64,000 nucleotides of DNA from the NCBI GenBank assembly GCA_016177735.1, contig JACOUS010000030.1, forward strand, positions 1-64,000, read 5' to 3'. The stretch's first letter is position 1, and each line of letters begins with the position of its first letter. Positions 27,398 to 36,669 of this stretch are shown one piece after another. The stretch is from Ignavibacteriales bacterium (GTDB lineage Bacteria > Bacteroidota > Ignavibacteria > Ignavibacteriales > Melioribacteraceae). The notes beneath the pieces are model-generated. The model saw nothing but the letters and a program-made list of their open reading frames with translations, was not told the DNA's origin and did not search any database. The position numbers and the translations under genes were made by a program.

Positions 27398-28150
27398 TTG
27401 AGCACTAAAATGAAAACGGCGCATATTAGGTTCTATGAAGAACTAAATGATTTTCTGCCGCCGCCGCAAAGGAAACAAAGATTTGATATTCACTTCAACG
27501 GCACTCCTTCAATAAAAGATGTTATCGAATCGCAAGGTGTACCCCACACAGAAATTGATTTGATTCTTGTTAACGGAACATCGGTGCGTTTCAATTATAA
27601 ATTGAAAAACGAAGATGATGTTTCCGTCTATCCGCTCTTTGAATCGTTCGATATTTCATCTTTGCAAAGACTTCGTGCAAAACCTTTGCGGCATCCAAAA
27701 TTTGTTCTCGATGTTCATCTCGGAGCGCTTGCAAAATATATGCGCATGCTCGGCTTCGACACGAAATATCAAAATGATTTTTTAGACGAACAAATAATTG
27801 AAATCTCTCTCAAAGAAAAACGCACCGCGTTGACGCGCGATGTGGGGATTCTCAAACAGAAAAAATTAACGCATGGTTACTATGTTCGAAATACAAAACC
27901 GGTTAAACAGATCGAAGAGATAATTATAAGATTCGATTTGAAGAACGAGATTAACGAATTCAGCAGATGTGTAAGATGTAACACGATATTAAGTTCTATC
28001 GAAAAAGAAAAAGTGATAAATGAAATTCCGCCGAAAGTAAGAATTGCACAATCGGAATTTTTTTATTGCTCTGTGTGTGATAAAATTTATTGGAAGGGGA
28101 CACACTACGAAAAAATGAAAGTGATGATTGAAAAAATGAAAGCGTTGTGA
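27398..28150 (+). CDS. Mut7-C RNase (PIN-like) protein with ubiquitin-like N-terminal domain
   Basis: In 250 aa, the first ~95 residues match the Mut7-C-associated ubiquitin-like domain. The rest is a Mut7-C PIN-fold nuclease with acidic residues in FVLDVHLGALAKYMRMLGFD and RTALTRDVGIL, then a zinc-finger-like CVRC ... CSVC near the C-terminus. The family is predicted to be an RNA nuclease; its substrate is not established. TTG at 27398 has GGAAAG six bases upstream; an ATG at 27410 is an alternative without Shine-Dalgarno. It is unrelated in function to the flanking operons as far as can be seen. Confidence 0.82.
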   Translation: MSTKMKTAHIRFYEELNDFLPPPQRKQRFDIHFNGTPSIKDVIESQGVPHTEIDLILVNGTSVRFNYKLKNEDDVSVYPLFESFDISSLQRLRAKPLRHPKFVLDVHLGALAKYMRMLGFDTKYQNDFLDEQIIEISLKEKRTALTRDVGILKQKKLTHGYYVRNTKPVKQIEEIIIRFDLKNEINEFSRCVRCNTILSSIEKEKVINEIPPKVRIAQSEFFYCSVCDKIYWKGTHYEKMKVMIEKMKAL

Positions 28151-28412
28151 ACGAGAAAACGAAACATCATTAAAGCAATTCAATATTATTTATTTGAGAA
28201 TGAATAATTATGCAAAAATTTTACTACCGTCCCAAACTTTATTGACATGATTAAAACTCTTGCAAGATCGATACTTCCTAATGATTTATATGCTTTACAA
28301 ACAAATTTGACCCAGATAATTTTTTTGCAGTAACAACAACTTACAATACTTGATTTAATCGGATTGCAAAGAAAAGTTTGGGGCAGCTATAAAAAATTTC
28401 TATAAATAAGGC

Positions 28413-28441
28413 TTGACATCGCAAATGCAAAGCAGTATAAT
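28413..28441 (+). promoter_or_regulatory. Perfect sigma70-type consensus promoter of the ilv-leu operon
   Basis: TTGACA (28413-28418), a 17-bp spacer, TATAAT (28436-28441): all twelve consensus bases are present. Transcription should start near 28448-28450. This is the only exact match I noticed in the window, and it stands 306 bp before ilvD, leaving room for the leader ORF and RNA structures. Confidence 0.85.
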
Positions 28442-28455
28442 TGCACCTAACAATC

Positions 28456-28629
28456 ATGGTCAACAATAAAAAACATATCGTCACAATCCAAAAGATTTCA
28501 GGGCGAAAAGTGTCCGTTGAAGTTGACCGCTCAAATTTACTTAATATCACCTCTTTAGATAACCTTCTATTAGGGATTATTATTCTAACTATTATTAGCA
28601 TTATTAACCTAGTCATTATTCTAGGCTAA
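28456..28629 (+). CDS. Putative branched-chain leader peptide ORF (ilv attenuator)
   Basis: This 57-codon ORF ends in a run of regulatory codons: 16 of the 21 codons from 28564 to 28626 are Ile (9), Leu (6) or Val (1), the products of the operon that follows. Four in-frame stops (TAA TAA TAA TAG, 28627-28638) end it. ATG 28456 lies only about 7 nt after the predicted transcription start. An in-frame GTG at 28510 has AGGG six bases upstream and would give a 39-residue peptide. The hydrophobic tail would also read as one membrane helix, so a small membrane protein is the alternative. Stalling of the ribosome here when Ile/Leu/Val-tRNA is scarce is the proposed role. Confidence 0.65.
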   Translation: MVNNKKHIVTIQKISGRKVSVEVDRSNLLNITSLDNLLLGIIILTIISIINLVIILG

Positions 28630-28705
28630 TAATAATAGTCAATCCCTAAACCAACATAACATTACACAACGCATATTAAAACTTAGGGATTGGCTAAAGC
28701 CCTAA
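28570..28705 (+). promoter_or_regulatory. Candidate transcription attenuator with alternative RNA pairings
   Basis: Four segments can pair exclusively. Segment 1 (28570-28584, TTAGGGATTATTATT, inside the leader ORF) pairs with segment 2 (28631-28649, bulged). Segment 2 (28636-28649) pairs with segment 3 (28683-28696) over 14 bp including one wobble. The start of segment 3 (TTAGGG, 28683-28688) pairs with segment 4 (CCCTAA, 28700-28705). This is the 1:2, 2:3, 3:4 layout of ribosome-mediated attenuators. The 3:4 hairpin is short and its following sequence (TTGTATATCT) is only weakly T-rich, so termination efficiency is uncertain. Confidence 0.6.
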
Positions 28706-28747
28706 TTGTATATCTGAAGTTATGTGTAAAAATAATTCAGAGGAAAA

Positions 28748-30430
28748 ATGCGTTCCGATCTTGTAAAAAAAGGATTTGATAAAGCGCCGCATAGAAGCTT
28801 GTTAAAAGCAACCGGTGTTATAAAATCGGATGAAGATTTTAACAAACCTTTCATCGGTGTTTGCAATTCGTACATCGATTTAATCCCCGGTCATGTGCAT
28901 CTTCAAGAGTTCGGCAAAATTGTAAAAGAGGAAATACGCAAAGCCGGCGGTGTTCCGTTCGAGTTCAACACAATTGGTGTTGATGACGGAATTGCAATGG
29001 GACACATCGGAATGCGCTTCTCGCTTGCAAGCAGAGAATTGATTGCCGATAGTTTGGAAACTGTTGTTGAAGCTCATCGTTTGGACGGATTAGTCTGCAT
29101 TCCCAACTGCGATAAAATTGTGCCCGGTATGTTGATGGGCGCAGTGCGCGTAAACGTTCCAACAATTTTTATTTCCGGCGGACCGATGAAAGCCGGGTAC
29201 ACTCCTTCGGGTGAAGTGGTTGATTTGATTTCGGTATTCGAAGGAGTAGGAAAATTTTCTGCCGGACAGATTGATGAAAAAAAATTAAAAGAGCTTGAAG
29301 ATTTCGGATGCCCTACTTGCGGTTCATGTTCGGGAATGTTTACGGCAAATTCGATGAACTGTTTGATGGAAGCCCTCGGAATGGCATTGCCGGGCAACGG
29401 CTCAATTTTAGCCGTTGATCCGAAAAGACATGAACTTGCCAAGCAAGCTGCGCGGCAAATTCTTGATGTTTTAAAATCGGATTTAAAACCCCGCGACATT
29501 ATCACGCGCGAATCAATATTGAATGCCTTTGCACTTGATATGGCAATGGGCGGAAGTACAAACACTGTTCTTCACACACTTGCAATTGCACACGAAGCCG
29601 GAATCGATTTTGATCTCGAAGAGATAAATGAATTATCGAAAAAGACTCCGTACATCTGCAAAGTTTCCCCGGCAGTAAAAAATGTTCATATGGAAGATGT
29701 TGACCGAGCCGGCGGAATTTCTGCGATACTCAATGAGCTTTCCAAAGTTGACGGCGTTTTGGATTTATCACGACCAACCGTAACCGGCAAATCGATCGGA
29801 GAAAATATTAAAGCGGCAGAAGTGAAAGACAGAGCAGTTATAAAATCTATTGATGAACCGTACAGAAAAACCGGCGGGCTCTCGGTTCTCTTCGGAAATC
29901 TTGCACCGAAAGGATCGATTGTAAAAACCGGTGCGGTTGAAGAAAAAATGCTTGTGCATAAAGGTCCGGCTGTTATTTTCAATTCTCAAGACGAAGCGAT
30001 TGCCGGAATTAGAAACGGGAAAGTAATACCGGGCAGCGTTGTTGTTATTCGTTACGAAGGACCGAAAGGCGGACCGGGCATGCCCGAAATGCTTGCACCA
30101 ACAAGTGAAATTATGGGAATGGGAATCGGTGATAAAGTTGCTTTGATAACGGACGGAAGATTTTCCGGCGGAACACGCGGTGCTTGTATCGGTCACGTTT
30201 CTCCGGAAGCTGCTGTCAAAGGTCCGATTGCAGCTTTGAAAGACGGAGATATTATTTCAATTGATATTCCGAACAACTTACTAAATGTAGAATTGAGCGA
30301 AGAAGAAATAGAAAAAAGATTGAATGAACTACCGGTGTTCAAACCAAAAATTACAAACGGTTATTTAGGCAGATACGCAAAGATGGTTACATCTGCAAAC
30401 ACCGGTGCAGTATTAAGTTTACCAGATTAA
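28748..30430 (+). CDS. ilvD: Dihydroxy-acid dehydratase
   Basis: The 560-aa enzyme dehydrates 2,3-dihydroxy-isovalerate and -methylvalerate to the keto acids of valine and isoleucine. The iron-sulfur cysteine motifs CIPNCDK and [11 protein letters not shown] are present, as is the active-site region [19 protein letters not shown]. Length is normal. The ATG is preceded by AGAGGA (28739-28744). It is the first structural gene after the leader region and is likely controlled by it. Confidence 0.97.
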   Translation: MRSDLVKKGFDKAPHRSLLKATGVIKSDEDFNKPFIGVCNSYIDLIPGHVHLQEFGKIVKEEIRKAGGVPFEFNTIGVDDGIAMGHIGMRFSLASRELIADSLETVVEAHRLDGLVCIPNCDKIVPGMLMGAVRVNVPTIFISGGPMKAGYTPSGEVVDLISVFEGVGKFSAGQIDEKKLKELEDFGCPTCGSCSGMFTANSMNCLMEALGMALPGNGSILAVDPKRHELAKQAARQILDVLKSDLKPRDIITRESILNAFALDMAMGGSTNTVLHTLAIAHEAGIDFDLEEINELSKKTPYICKVSPAVKNVHMEDVDRAGGISAILNELSKVDGVLDLSRPTVTGKSIGENIKAAEVKDRAVIKSIDEPYRKTGGLSVLFGNLAPKGSIVKTGAVEEKMLVHKGPAVIFNSQDEAIAGIRNGKVIPGSVVVIRYEGPKGGPGMPEMLAPTSEIMGMGIGDKVALITDGRFSGGTRGACIGHVSPEAAVKGPIAALKDGDIISIDIPNNLLNVELSEEEIEKRLNELPVFKPKITNGYLGRYAKMVTSANTGAVLSLPD

Positions 30431-30448
30431 AATAAAAGGAACAATTAT

Positions 30449-32167
30449 ATGCATACCAAGAAAAAGAATATGTCCGGAGCCGACATATTTTTCGAATGCT
30501 TAAAACGGGAGAATGTTGAATACGTTTTCGGATATCCCGGCGGCGCAGTATTAAAAATTTACGAACATCTTCACGATGTCGATTTTCTTAAGCATATTTT
30601 GGTTCGGCATGAGCAAGGTGCAACACACATGGCTGAAGGATACGCCAAAGCAACCGGAAAAGTCGGGGTTGTATTGGTTACTTCGGGTCCCGGTGCAACA
30701 AATACTGTTACGGGAATTGCAGATGCATATATGGATTCCGTTCCGATTGTTGTTTTCACCGGACAAGTTGCAACACATCTTATCGGCAACGATGCATTTC
30801 AAGAAGCAGATATTGTCGGCATAACACGACCGATCACCAAGCACAATTTTTTGGTGCGAGACGTAAACGAACTTGCATCCATAATTAAAAAAGCTTTTTA
30901 CATTGCATCAACCGGAAGACCCGGACCGGTGCTTGTTGATCTTCCCAAAAATGTAATTAACAGCGTTTGTGAATTTAATTATCCCGAAGAAGTAGAACTG
31001 CGCGGATATAAATTGAGAACACACGGTCATCAAAACCAAATTAAAAAAGCGGCAACGATGATTCAGAAAGCAAAGAGACCGTTGTTGTATGTCGGCGGCG
31101 GCGTAATTATGTCCGGCGGCAATCGTGAATTATATCTGCTTGCAAAAGAAAATAATCTTCCGGTAACGATGACACTTCAAGGACTCGGTGCGTTTCCCGG
31201 AACAGAACCGCAATCACTCGGAATGCTTGGAATGCACGGAACGTACTGGGCAAATCAAGCTGTGAATAATTGTGATCTTCTTGTTTCGCTGGGTGCTCGT
31301 TTCGATGACAGAGTAACCGGCAAGATTGAAACATTTGCAACAAAAGCATACAAGATTCACGTTGATATCGATCCTACTTGCATCGATAAAAATGTTATTG
31401 TTGATCTTCCAATAGTTGGCGATGTAAAACATGTTATGGCGGAACTCGCTTCCGAGCTCAACACGAAACCGGATGTTGAAGAGTGGTGGGCGCAGATTGA
31501 ACAATGGAAAGAAGAATGTCCGCTCGATTATGAAACGAACGACGGCAGACTTCGCTCGCAGTATGTTGTATCAAAACTTTCCGAATTAACAAAAGGCGAA
31601 GCAGTTGTTGTAACCGATGTCGGACAAAATCAAATGTGGACTGCACAGTATTACAAATTCAATCATCCGCGTTCACACATAACAAGCGGAGGTTTGGGAA
31701 CGATGGGCTTCTCGCTTCCGGCTTCAATAGGCGCTGCATTCGGCGTAAAAGACAGACCGATAATTTCTATCAACGGCGACGGCGGTTTTCAAATGAACAT
31801 TCAGGAACTTGTAACCGCAGTCTATCACAAACTCCCGATCAAATTTATAATCCTCAATAACAGTTTTCTCGGAATGGTAAGACAATGGCAAGAATTATTT
31901 CATGCAGAGAAGTACAGCTTCACCGAACTTTCCGAGAGCAATCCGAATTTTGTAAAAGTTGCAGAAGCATTCGGGCTCAAAGCTTTTTCAACGGATAAAC
32001 CGGCTGATGTTGTGCCGTTATTAAAAGAAGCACTCGATTATAACGATGGTCCGGTTCTGCTCGAATTCAAAGTTGTGAAAGAAGATATGGTATTTCCGAT
32101 AATCCCTTCCGGTGCTTCAATAAGCGATATGATCACACGAAGGTTAGACCCCAAGGAGATGATGTAA
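30449..32167 (+). CDS. ilvB: Acetolactate synthase, large (catalytic) subunit
   Basis: The 572-aa TPP-dependent enzyme condenses two pyruvates, or pyruvate with 2-ketobutyrate. Visible are the catalytic Glu in VRHEQGATHMAEGYA, the central FAD-binding region and the TPP/Mg motif INGDGGFQMNIQEL. AAAAGGA precedes the ATG. The gene for the regulatory subunit follows after one base. Confidence 0.97.
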   Translation: MHTKKKNMSGADIFFECLKRENVEYVFGYPGGAVLKIYEHLHDVDFLKHILVRHEQGATHMAEGYAKATGKVGVVLVTSGPGATNTVTGIADAYMDSVPIVVFTGQVATHLIGNDAFQEADIVGITRPITKHNFLVRDVNELASIIKKAFYIASTGRPGPVLVDLPKNVINSVCEFNYPEEVELRGYKLRTHGHQNQIKKAATMIQKAKRPLLYVGGGVIMSGGNRELYLLAKENNLPVTMTLQGLGAFPGTEPQSLGMLGMHGTYWANQAVNNCDLLVSLGARFDDRVTGKIETFATKAYKIHVDIDPTCIDKNVIVDLPIVGDVKHVMAELASELNTKPDVEEWWAQIEQWKEECPLDYETNDGRLRSQYVVSKLSELTKGEAVVVTDVGQNQMWTAQYYKFNHPRSHITSGGLGTMGFSLPASIGAAFGVKDRPIISINGDGGFQMNIQELVTAVYHKLPIKFIILNNSFLGMVRQWQELFHAEKYSFTELSESNPNFVKVAEAFGLKAFSTDKPADVVPLLKEALDYNDGPVLLEFKVVKEDMVFPIIPSGASISDMITRRLDPKEMM

Positions 32168-32168
32168 T

Positions 32169-32675
32169 ATGCAGCATATTATTTCTGTTCTTTGCGAAAA
32201 TCAATTCGGTGCGTTCAACCGCATCGTTACTATGTTCAGCGGAAAAGGATTTAATGTTCACTCGATGTCTATCGGAGAAACAGAGAATCCGGAAATTTCC
32301 AGAATGACGATTGTTACAGAAGGCGATGATAAAATTATCGAACAAGTTGTTAAGCAATTGAATCGTTTGATCGATACGATAAAAATTGTTGACTTGACTG
32401 AGCAGGCAATTGTTCAAAGAGAACTTGCACTTCTTACCGTGTTCTATCAAAAAGGGAATCGCGGAGAAATAATTGATATCTGCGAAATCTTCCGCGGCAA
32501 TATTGTTGATATCAATAATAAAAATCTAATGCTCGAAATTACCGGTCCGCCGGATAAAATAGACGCGGCAATAAATGTGCTCATGCCGTACGGCATTAAA
32601 GAAATTGCACGCTCCGGAAATGTTGTTCTTAAAAGAGGAGAGCAAGCGGCAAAAGTTGTTCACGAAAAAGAATAA
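32169..32675 (+). CDS. ilvN: Acetolactate synthase, small (regulatory) subunit
   Basis: This 168-aa protein has an N-terminal ACT domain (ENQFGAFNRIVTMFSGKGFNV, about residues 1-78) and the C-terminal acetolactate-synthase small-subunit domain. The ACT domain binds valine for feedback inhibition in the family. It begins two bases after the ilvB stop, with AAGGAG inside the end of ilvB, so the subunits are probably made in step. Confidence 0.96.
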   Translation: MQHIISVLCENQFGAFNRIVTMFSGKGFNVHSMSIGETENPEISRMTIVTEGDDKIIEQVVKQLNRLIDTIKIVDLTEQAIVQRELALLTVFYQKGNRGEIIDICEIFRGNIVDINNKNLMLEITGPPDKIDAAINVLMPYGIKEIARSGNVVLKRGEQAAKVVHEKE

Positions 32676-32680
32676 AGAAT

Positions 32681-32742
32681 AGCACACAATCGAACTGGGT
32701 TAAGCAGATGCAAACTGATTAACCTTTTTGAGATTGTGTGTT
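32681..32742. repeat. Inverted-repeat element in the ilvN-ilvC spacer
   Basis: The outer arms CACACAATC (32683-32691) / GATTGTGTG (32732-32740) enclose GGTTAA (32698-32703) / TTAACC (32719-32724). The outer stem is followed by TTAAAAAAATTTTT, so it could also slow or terminate transcription. It resembles the element at 33784-33823. Confidence 0.6.
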
Positions 32743-32777
32743 AAAAAAATTTTTAATCAACGAGGAGACAAATAACA

Positions 32778-33770
32778 ATGAAAGTTTATTACGATTCAGA
32801 TGCGAACTTAGATTTATTAAAAGGTAAAAAACTGGCAGTGATCGGATTCGGAAGTCAAGGACATGCACACGCGCTTAATTTGAAAGACAGCGGAATGGAA
32901 GTTGGAGTTGGTTTGAGAAAAAACAGCGCACGCTGGAAAGAAGCTGAAGAAGCCGGCGTAAAAGTTATGACCGTTGATGAAGTTTCCGAATGGGGCGATG
33001 TGATAATGATTCTTCTGCCCGATCAAACGCAAAAAGAAGTTTATGAAAATGAAATCAAGCAGCATTTGAAAGCCGGAAAAACTTTGGCATTCGCACACGG
33101 GTTCAATATTCTTTACAAACAAGTTGTTCCGCCGAAGGATGTTGACGTTATTATGATTGCACCGAAAAGCCCGGGACATTTGGTGAGAAGAACTTATCAA
33201 GGCGGAAGCGGCACGCCGTGTTTAATCGCAATTGAACAAGATGCAACCGGCAAAGCAAAAGAGACTGCACTTGCGTGGGCAAAGGGAATTGGTGGTACGC
33301 GCGCCGGTGTCATCGAAACAACTTTTAAGAATGAAACCGAGACTGATTTATTCGGCGAGCAAGCTGTACTATGCGGCGGCTCTGCAGAACTTATCAAAGC
33401 CGGTTTTGAAACTTTGGTTGAAGGCGGCTACGATCCCGAACTCGCTTACTTTGAATGTATGCACGAATTAAAATTGATTGTTGATCTCTACTATGAAGGC
33501 GGACTTTCGAGAATGAATTACTCCGTGAGCGATACTGCCGAATACGGCGGAATGACACGCGGCAGTAGAGTTGTTACTCAGGAAAGTAAAAAAGAAATGA
33601 AAAAAATCCTGAATGAAATTCAAACCGGAAAATTTGCCGAAGAATGGATCAACGAAAATAAAAATGGTCTGCCTCTTTTGAGCAAACTTAGAGAAGAAAA
33701 TAAAAATCACCCGGTGGAAAAAGTTGGTGCTCAATTAAGAAGTATGATGAGCTGGTTAATCAAAAAATAA
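32778..33770 (+). CDS. ilvC: Ketol-acid reductoisomerase, class I
   Basis: The 330-aa NADPH-dependent enzyme isomerises and reduces acetolactate or acetohydroxybutyrate. It has an N-terminal Rossmann domain ([17 protein letters not shown]) and the knotted helical C-terminal domain with metal-binding acidic residues ([19 protein letters not shown]). The length is that of the short class I form. CGAGGAGA stands before the ATG. Confidence 0.97.
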   Translation: MKVYYDSDANLDLLKGKKLAVIGFGSQGHAHALNLKDSGMEVGVGLRKNSARWKEAEEAGVKVMTVDEVSEWGDVIMILLPDQTQKEVYENEIKQHLKAGKTLAFAHGFNILYKQVVPPKDVDVIMIAPKSPGHLVRRTYQGGSGTPCLIAIEQDATGKAKETALAWAKGIGGTRAGVIETTFKNETETDLFGEQAVLCGGSAELIKAGFETLVEGGYDPELAYFECMHELKLIVDLYYEGGLSRMNYSVSDTAEYGGMTRGSRVVTQESKKEMKKILNEIQTGKFAEEWINENKNGLPLLSKLREENKNHPVEKVGAQLRSMMSWLIKK

Positions 33771-33783
33771 TAATAAAAAAACA

Positions 33784-33823
33784 GCACACAGATTTAGCTG
33801 ATAAATCTGTTTAATCTGTGTGC
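33784..33823. repeat. Inverted-repeat element in the ilvC-leuB spacer
   Basis: GCACACAGATT (33784-33794) and AATCTGTGTGC (33813-33823) are perfect 11-bp complements around an 18-nt loop. It has the same outer theme (AGCACACA.AT) as the element in the preceding spacer and probably belongs to one repeat family. Confidence 0.65.
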
Positions 33824-33850
33824 CATATGATTTAATATTTGGAGAAAGCG

Positions 33851-34945
33851 ATGTTTAAAATTACACTCTTGCCCGGAGACGGAATTGGTCCAGAGGTAGT
33901 TGATGCGGCGGTAAAAATTTTGAAACATGTCGGTGAAAGATTCAACACAGAATTTGAATTGAACACATGTTTGATGGGCGGTTCATCGTATGATGTTCAC
34001 GGCACTCCATTAACCGATGAAGTGATAAGTGAATGTTACAGTTCCGATGCAGTATTTCTCGGTGCAGTCGGCGGACCGAAATGGGAAGACCTTCCGCATC
34101 ACTTAAAACCGGAAGCGGCATTGTTGAAAATTAGAAAGGCACTTGGATTGTATGCGAATCTTCGTCCGGCAAAAGTTTACACACCGATGCTTTCATATTC
34201 ATCATTGAAAGACGAAGTATTGAAAGGAACCGACGTGATGATTGTCCGCGAACTTACCGGCGGAATTTATTTCGGTCAGCCGCGCGGCTACGATGATGAA
34301 AAAGGTTTCAACACGATGATATACACAAAAGAAGAAGTTGAACGGATTGCACGCACTGCATTTAATCTTGCACGTGTTCGCGGCAAAAGAGTAACATCGG
34401 TTGATAAAGCAAACGTGCTCGAAGTATCGCAGTTTTGGCGTAAGGTGATTATCGAAGTTCATAAAGATTATCCCGATGTAGAATTAAATCACATGTACGT
34501 AGATAATGCAGCGATGCAGATTGTGCGCGATCCGAAACAGTTTGATGTTTTGGTTACGTCAAATTTGTTCGGAGATATTTTGAGCGACATCGCAGCGATG
34601 ATAACCGGAAGTTTGGGAATGCTGCCTTCTGCAAGTCTCGGTGCAAAGTATGCCTTGTACGAACCGGTTCACGGAAGCGCACCCGATATTGCCGGAAAAA
34701 ATATTGCAAATCCGATTGCCGCTGTTTCTTCTCTTGCAATGATGCTCAAATATTCTTTTGAAATGGATAAAGCTGCAGAAATAATTGAAGAAGCAATCGA
34801 AGCTGTTTTGAACAAAGGTTACAGAACAAAAGATATTTATAAAGAAGGCGATAAACTTGTTTCGACCGATCAAATGACGGATAAAATTATCGATGAGTTC
34901 GAAAGAATTTTTTACAACCAAGCTATAAACGTGTTTACTCTTTGA
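33851..34945 (+). CDS. leuB: 3-isopropylmalate dehydrogenase
   Basis: The 364-aa enzyme oxidatively decarboxylates 3-isopropylmalate in leucine synthesis, and also methylmalate in the citramalate route. N-terminal LLPGDGIGPEV and the substrate/metal region YVDNAAMQIVRDP...VTSNLFGDILSD are diagnostic. A TTG at 33839 opens the frame, but GGAG (33841-33844) lies six bases before the ATG at 33851, which also gives the normal N-terminus MFKITLLPGDG. Confidence 0.96.
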   Translation: MFKITLLPGDGIGPEVVDAAVKILKHVGERFNTEFELNTCLMGGSSYDVHGTPLTDEVISECYSSDAVFLGAVGGPKWEDLPHHLKPEAALLKIRKALGLYANLRPAKVYTPMLSYSSLKDEVLKGTDVMIVRELTGGIYFGQPRGYDDEKGFNTMIYTKEEVERIARTAFNLARVRGKRVTSVDKANVLEVSQFWRKVIIEVHKDYPDVELNHMYVDNAAMQIVRDPKQFDVLVTSNLFGDILSDIAAMITGSLGMLPSASLGAKYALYEPVHGSAPDIAGKNIANPIAAVSSLAMMLKYSFEMDKAAEIIEEAIEAVLNKGYRTKDIYKEGDKLVSTDQMTDKIIDEFERIFYNQAINVFTL

Positions 34946-34950
34946 GTAAA

Positions 34951-35024
34951 AACAAATAACAAATTACAAGCATTTACAAAAGATCGAAAAGGTAAATAGA
35001 TGGTTTTGGAATTAGTTATTTGTT
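34951..35024. repeat. Inverted-repeat element in the leuB-leuA spacer
   Basis: AACAAATAAC (34951-34960) is complementary to GTTATTTGTT (35015-35024). The left side contains AAATAACAAATTACAA, identical over 16 bases to the left side of the element at 38646, so these are two copies of one family. Confidence 0.6.
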
Positions 35025-35073
35025 GATTGGAATTTTAGAGAAGAATAAAAACGAGGAATAAACGAGGTAGGCA

Positions 35074-36657
35074 ATGTCATCAAACAGAATATTAATATTC
35101 GATACAACTTTGCGGGACGGCGAACAATCCCCGGGTGCATCTTTAAATGTTCACGAAAAATTAGAGATCGCACACCAGCTTGCAAAGTTAAAAGTGGATG
35201 TTATAGAAGCCGGCTTCCCGGTTTCATCACCGGCACAATTCGAAGCAGTGAAAAGAATAGCTGATGAAGTTGATGCAATCATTGCCGGTCTATCGAGAGC
35301 AAATGAAAAAGATATTAAAGCCGCCGCCGATTCGCTTTATTCAGCACCGCGAAAAAGAATTCATACTTTTTCAAGCACATCGGATTATCACATACTCGGC
35401 AAGTTTGGACACGAGCGTTACGGTTCGACACTTCAGGAAAAAAGAAAAACAATTTTGAAGATGTCGTACGATGCAGTTGCTTATGCAAAAACATTTACCG
35501 ATGATGTAGAATTTTCTGCCGAAGATGCCGGGCGCACAGATATCGGTTACCTCGCTGAAGTTATCGAAACTGCAATTGAAGCCGGTGCAGCAACCGTGAA
35601 TATTCCGGATACAACCGGTTACACGCTTCCGTTTGAGTATGGTGAAAAAATTGCCGAATTGAAAAGACGTGTTAAAAATATTGATAAAGCAATTATCAGC
35701 GTTCACTGCCACAATGATTTGGGACTCGCAGTTGCAAATTCAATTTCGGCTGTTCAAAACGGAGCGCGCCAAGTTGAATGTACAATTAACGGAATCGGCG
35801 AGCGTGCCGGCAATGCTTCGCTCGAAGAATTTGTAATGGCGCTCAATGTTCGAAAAGATTTGTTGAATTATTATGCAAACATTAACACGCATGAAATTTA
35901 TAACACAAGCAAAATGGTTTCTGCTTTTACCGGGATGCTTGTTCAACGAAACAAAGCAATTGTCGGCGAGAATGCTTTTTCACACGAATCGGGAATTCAT
36001 CAAGACGGGGTTTTGAAGAACCGCGAGACTTACGAAATAATGACGCCTGAATCGGTCGGTATTATAAATAATAAAATTGTTCTCGGTCGTCATTCGGGCA
36101 GACACGGATTAAAATCGAGACTCGAACAACTCGGTTACAAAGTGAGCGAAGAAGAACTCCAGCATATTTATGATGCGTTCACGGAACTCGCCGATAAAAA
36201 GAAAGAAGTTTTTGATGATGACCTCCGCATGTTGATGGGCGACGAAATCCAAAAGAAAGATGAAATTTATGAACTCGTTTATCTTCAAGTTCATACCGGA
36301 ACTAATTCAATTCCGAATGCAGTAGTGAGAATTAAAATTGGCGATCGTGTTATCGAAGAAGCTGCAACCGGTGACGGTTCTGTTGATGCTGTGTTTAATT
36401 CAATCGAAAGAGCACTTGGAATCAAATCCGAAGTTGAATCATATCAAGTTAGATCCGTTACATCGGGAAGAGAAGCTATGGGCGAAGTGTTGGTTCGAAT
36501 TAGAAGCGGCGGAAAATCTTTTACCGGAAGAGGAATCTCGACAGATATAATTGAAGCGAGTGCGAAATCATATTTGAGCGCGCTCAATCAAAAAGAACAA
36601 TATGCGAAAGAAGTTGAAACACTAAATCAAAACGAAAAATTATCTGAAGTAATATAA
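35074..36657 (+). CDS. leuA: 2-isopropylmalate synthase
   Basis: The 527-aa protein has the HMGL-like TIM barrel with FDTTLRDGEQSPGASLN and the metal ligands in HCHNDLGLAVANS. A C-terminal LeuA dimerisation/regulatory domain (about 390-520) normally binds leucine for feedback inhibition. It condenses acetyl-CoA with 2-ketoisovalerate. Its position after leuB differs from the common leuABCD order. The paralogous condensing enzyme at 38757 handles pyruvate instead. Confidence 0.95.
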   Translation: MSSNRILIFDTTLRDGEQSPGASLNVHEKLEIAHQLAKLKVDVIEAGFPVSSPAQFEAVKRIADEVDAIIAGLSRANEKDIKAAADSLYSAPRKRIHTFSSTSDYHILGKFGHERYGSTLQEKRKTILKMSYDAVAYAKTFTDDVEFSAEDAGRTDIGYLAEVIETAIEAGAATVNIPDTTGYTLPFEYGEKIAELKRRVKNIDKAIISVHCHNDLGLAVANSISAVQNGARQVECTINGIGERAGNASLEEFVMALNVRKDLLNYYANINTHEIYNTSKMVSAFTGMLVQRNKAIVGENAFSHESGIHQDGVLKNRETYEIMTPESVGIINNKIVLGRHSGRHGLKSRLEQLGYKVSEEELQHIYDAFTELADKKKEVFDDDLRMLMGDEIQKKDEIYELVYLQVHTGTNSIPNAVVRIKIGDRVIEEAATGDGSVDAVFNSIERALGIKSEVESYQVRSVTSGREAMGEVLVRIRSGGKSFTGRGISTDIIEASAKSYLSALNQKEQYAKEVETLNQNEKLSEVI

Positions 36658-36669
36658 AGGATTATTTAG

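Noticed and set aside
28242-28247. TTGACA as a second ilv promoter
   Set aside because: No -10-like hexamer occurs 16-18 bp downstream.
28748-30430. T-box riboswitch before ilvD
   Set aside because: No T-box core or specifier-loop architecture was recognised, whereas a leader ORF with regulatory codons is present.
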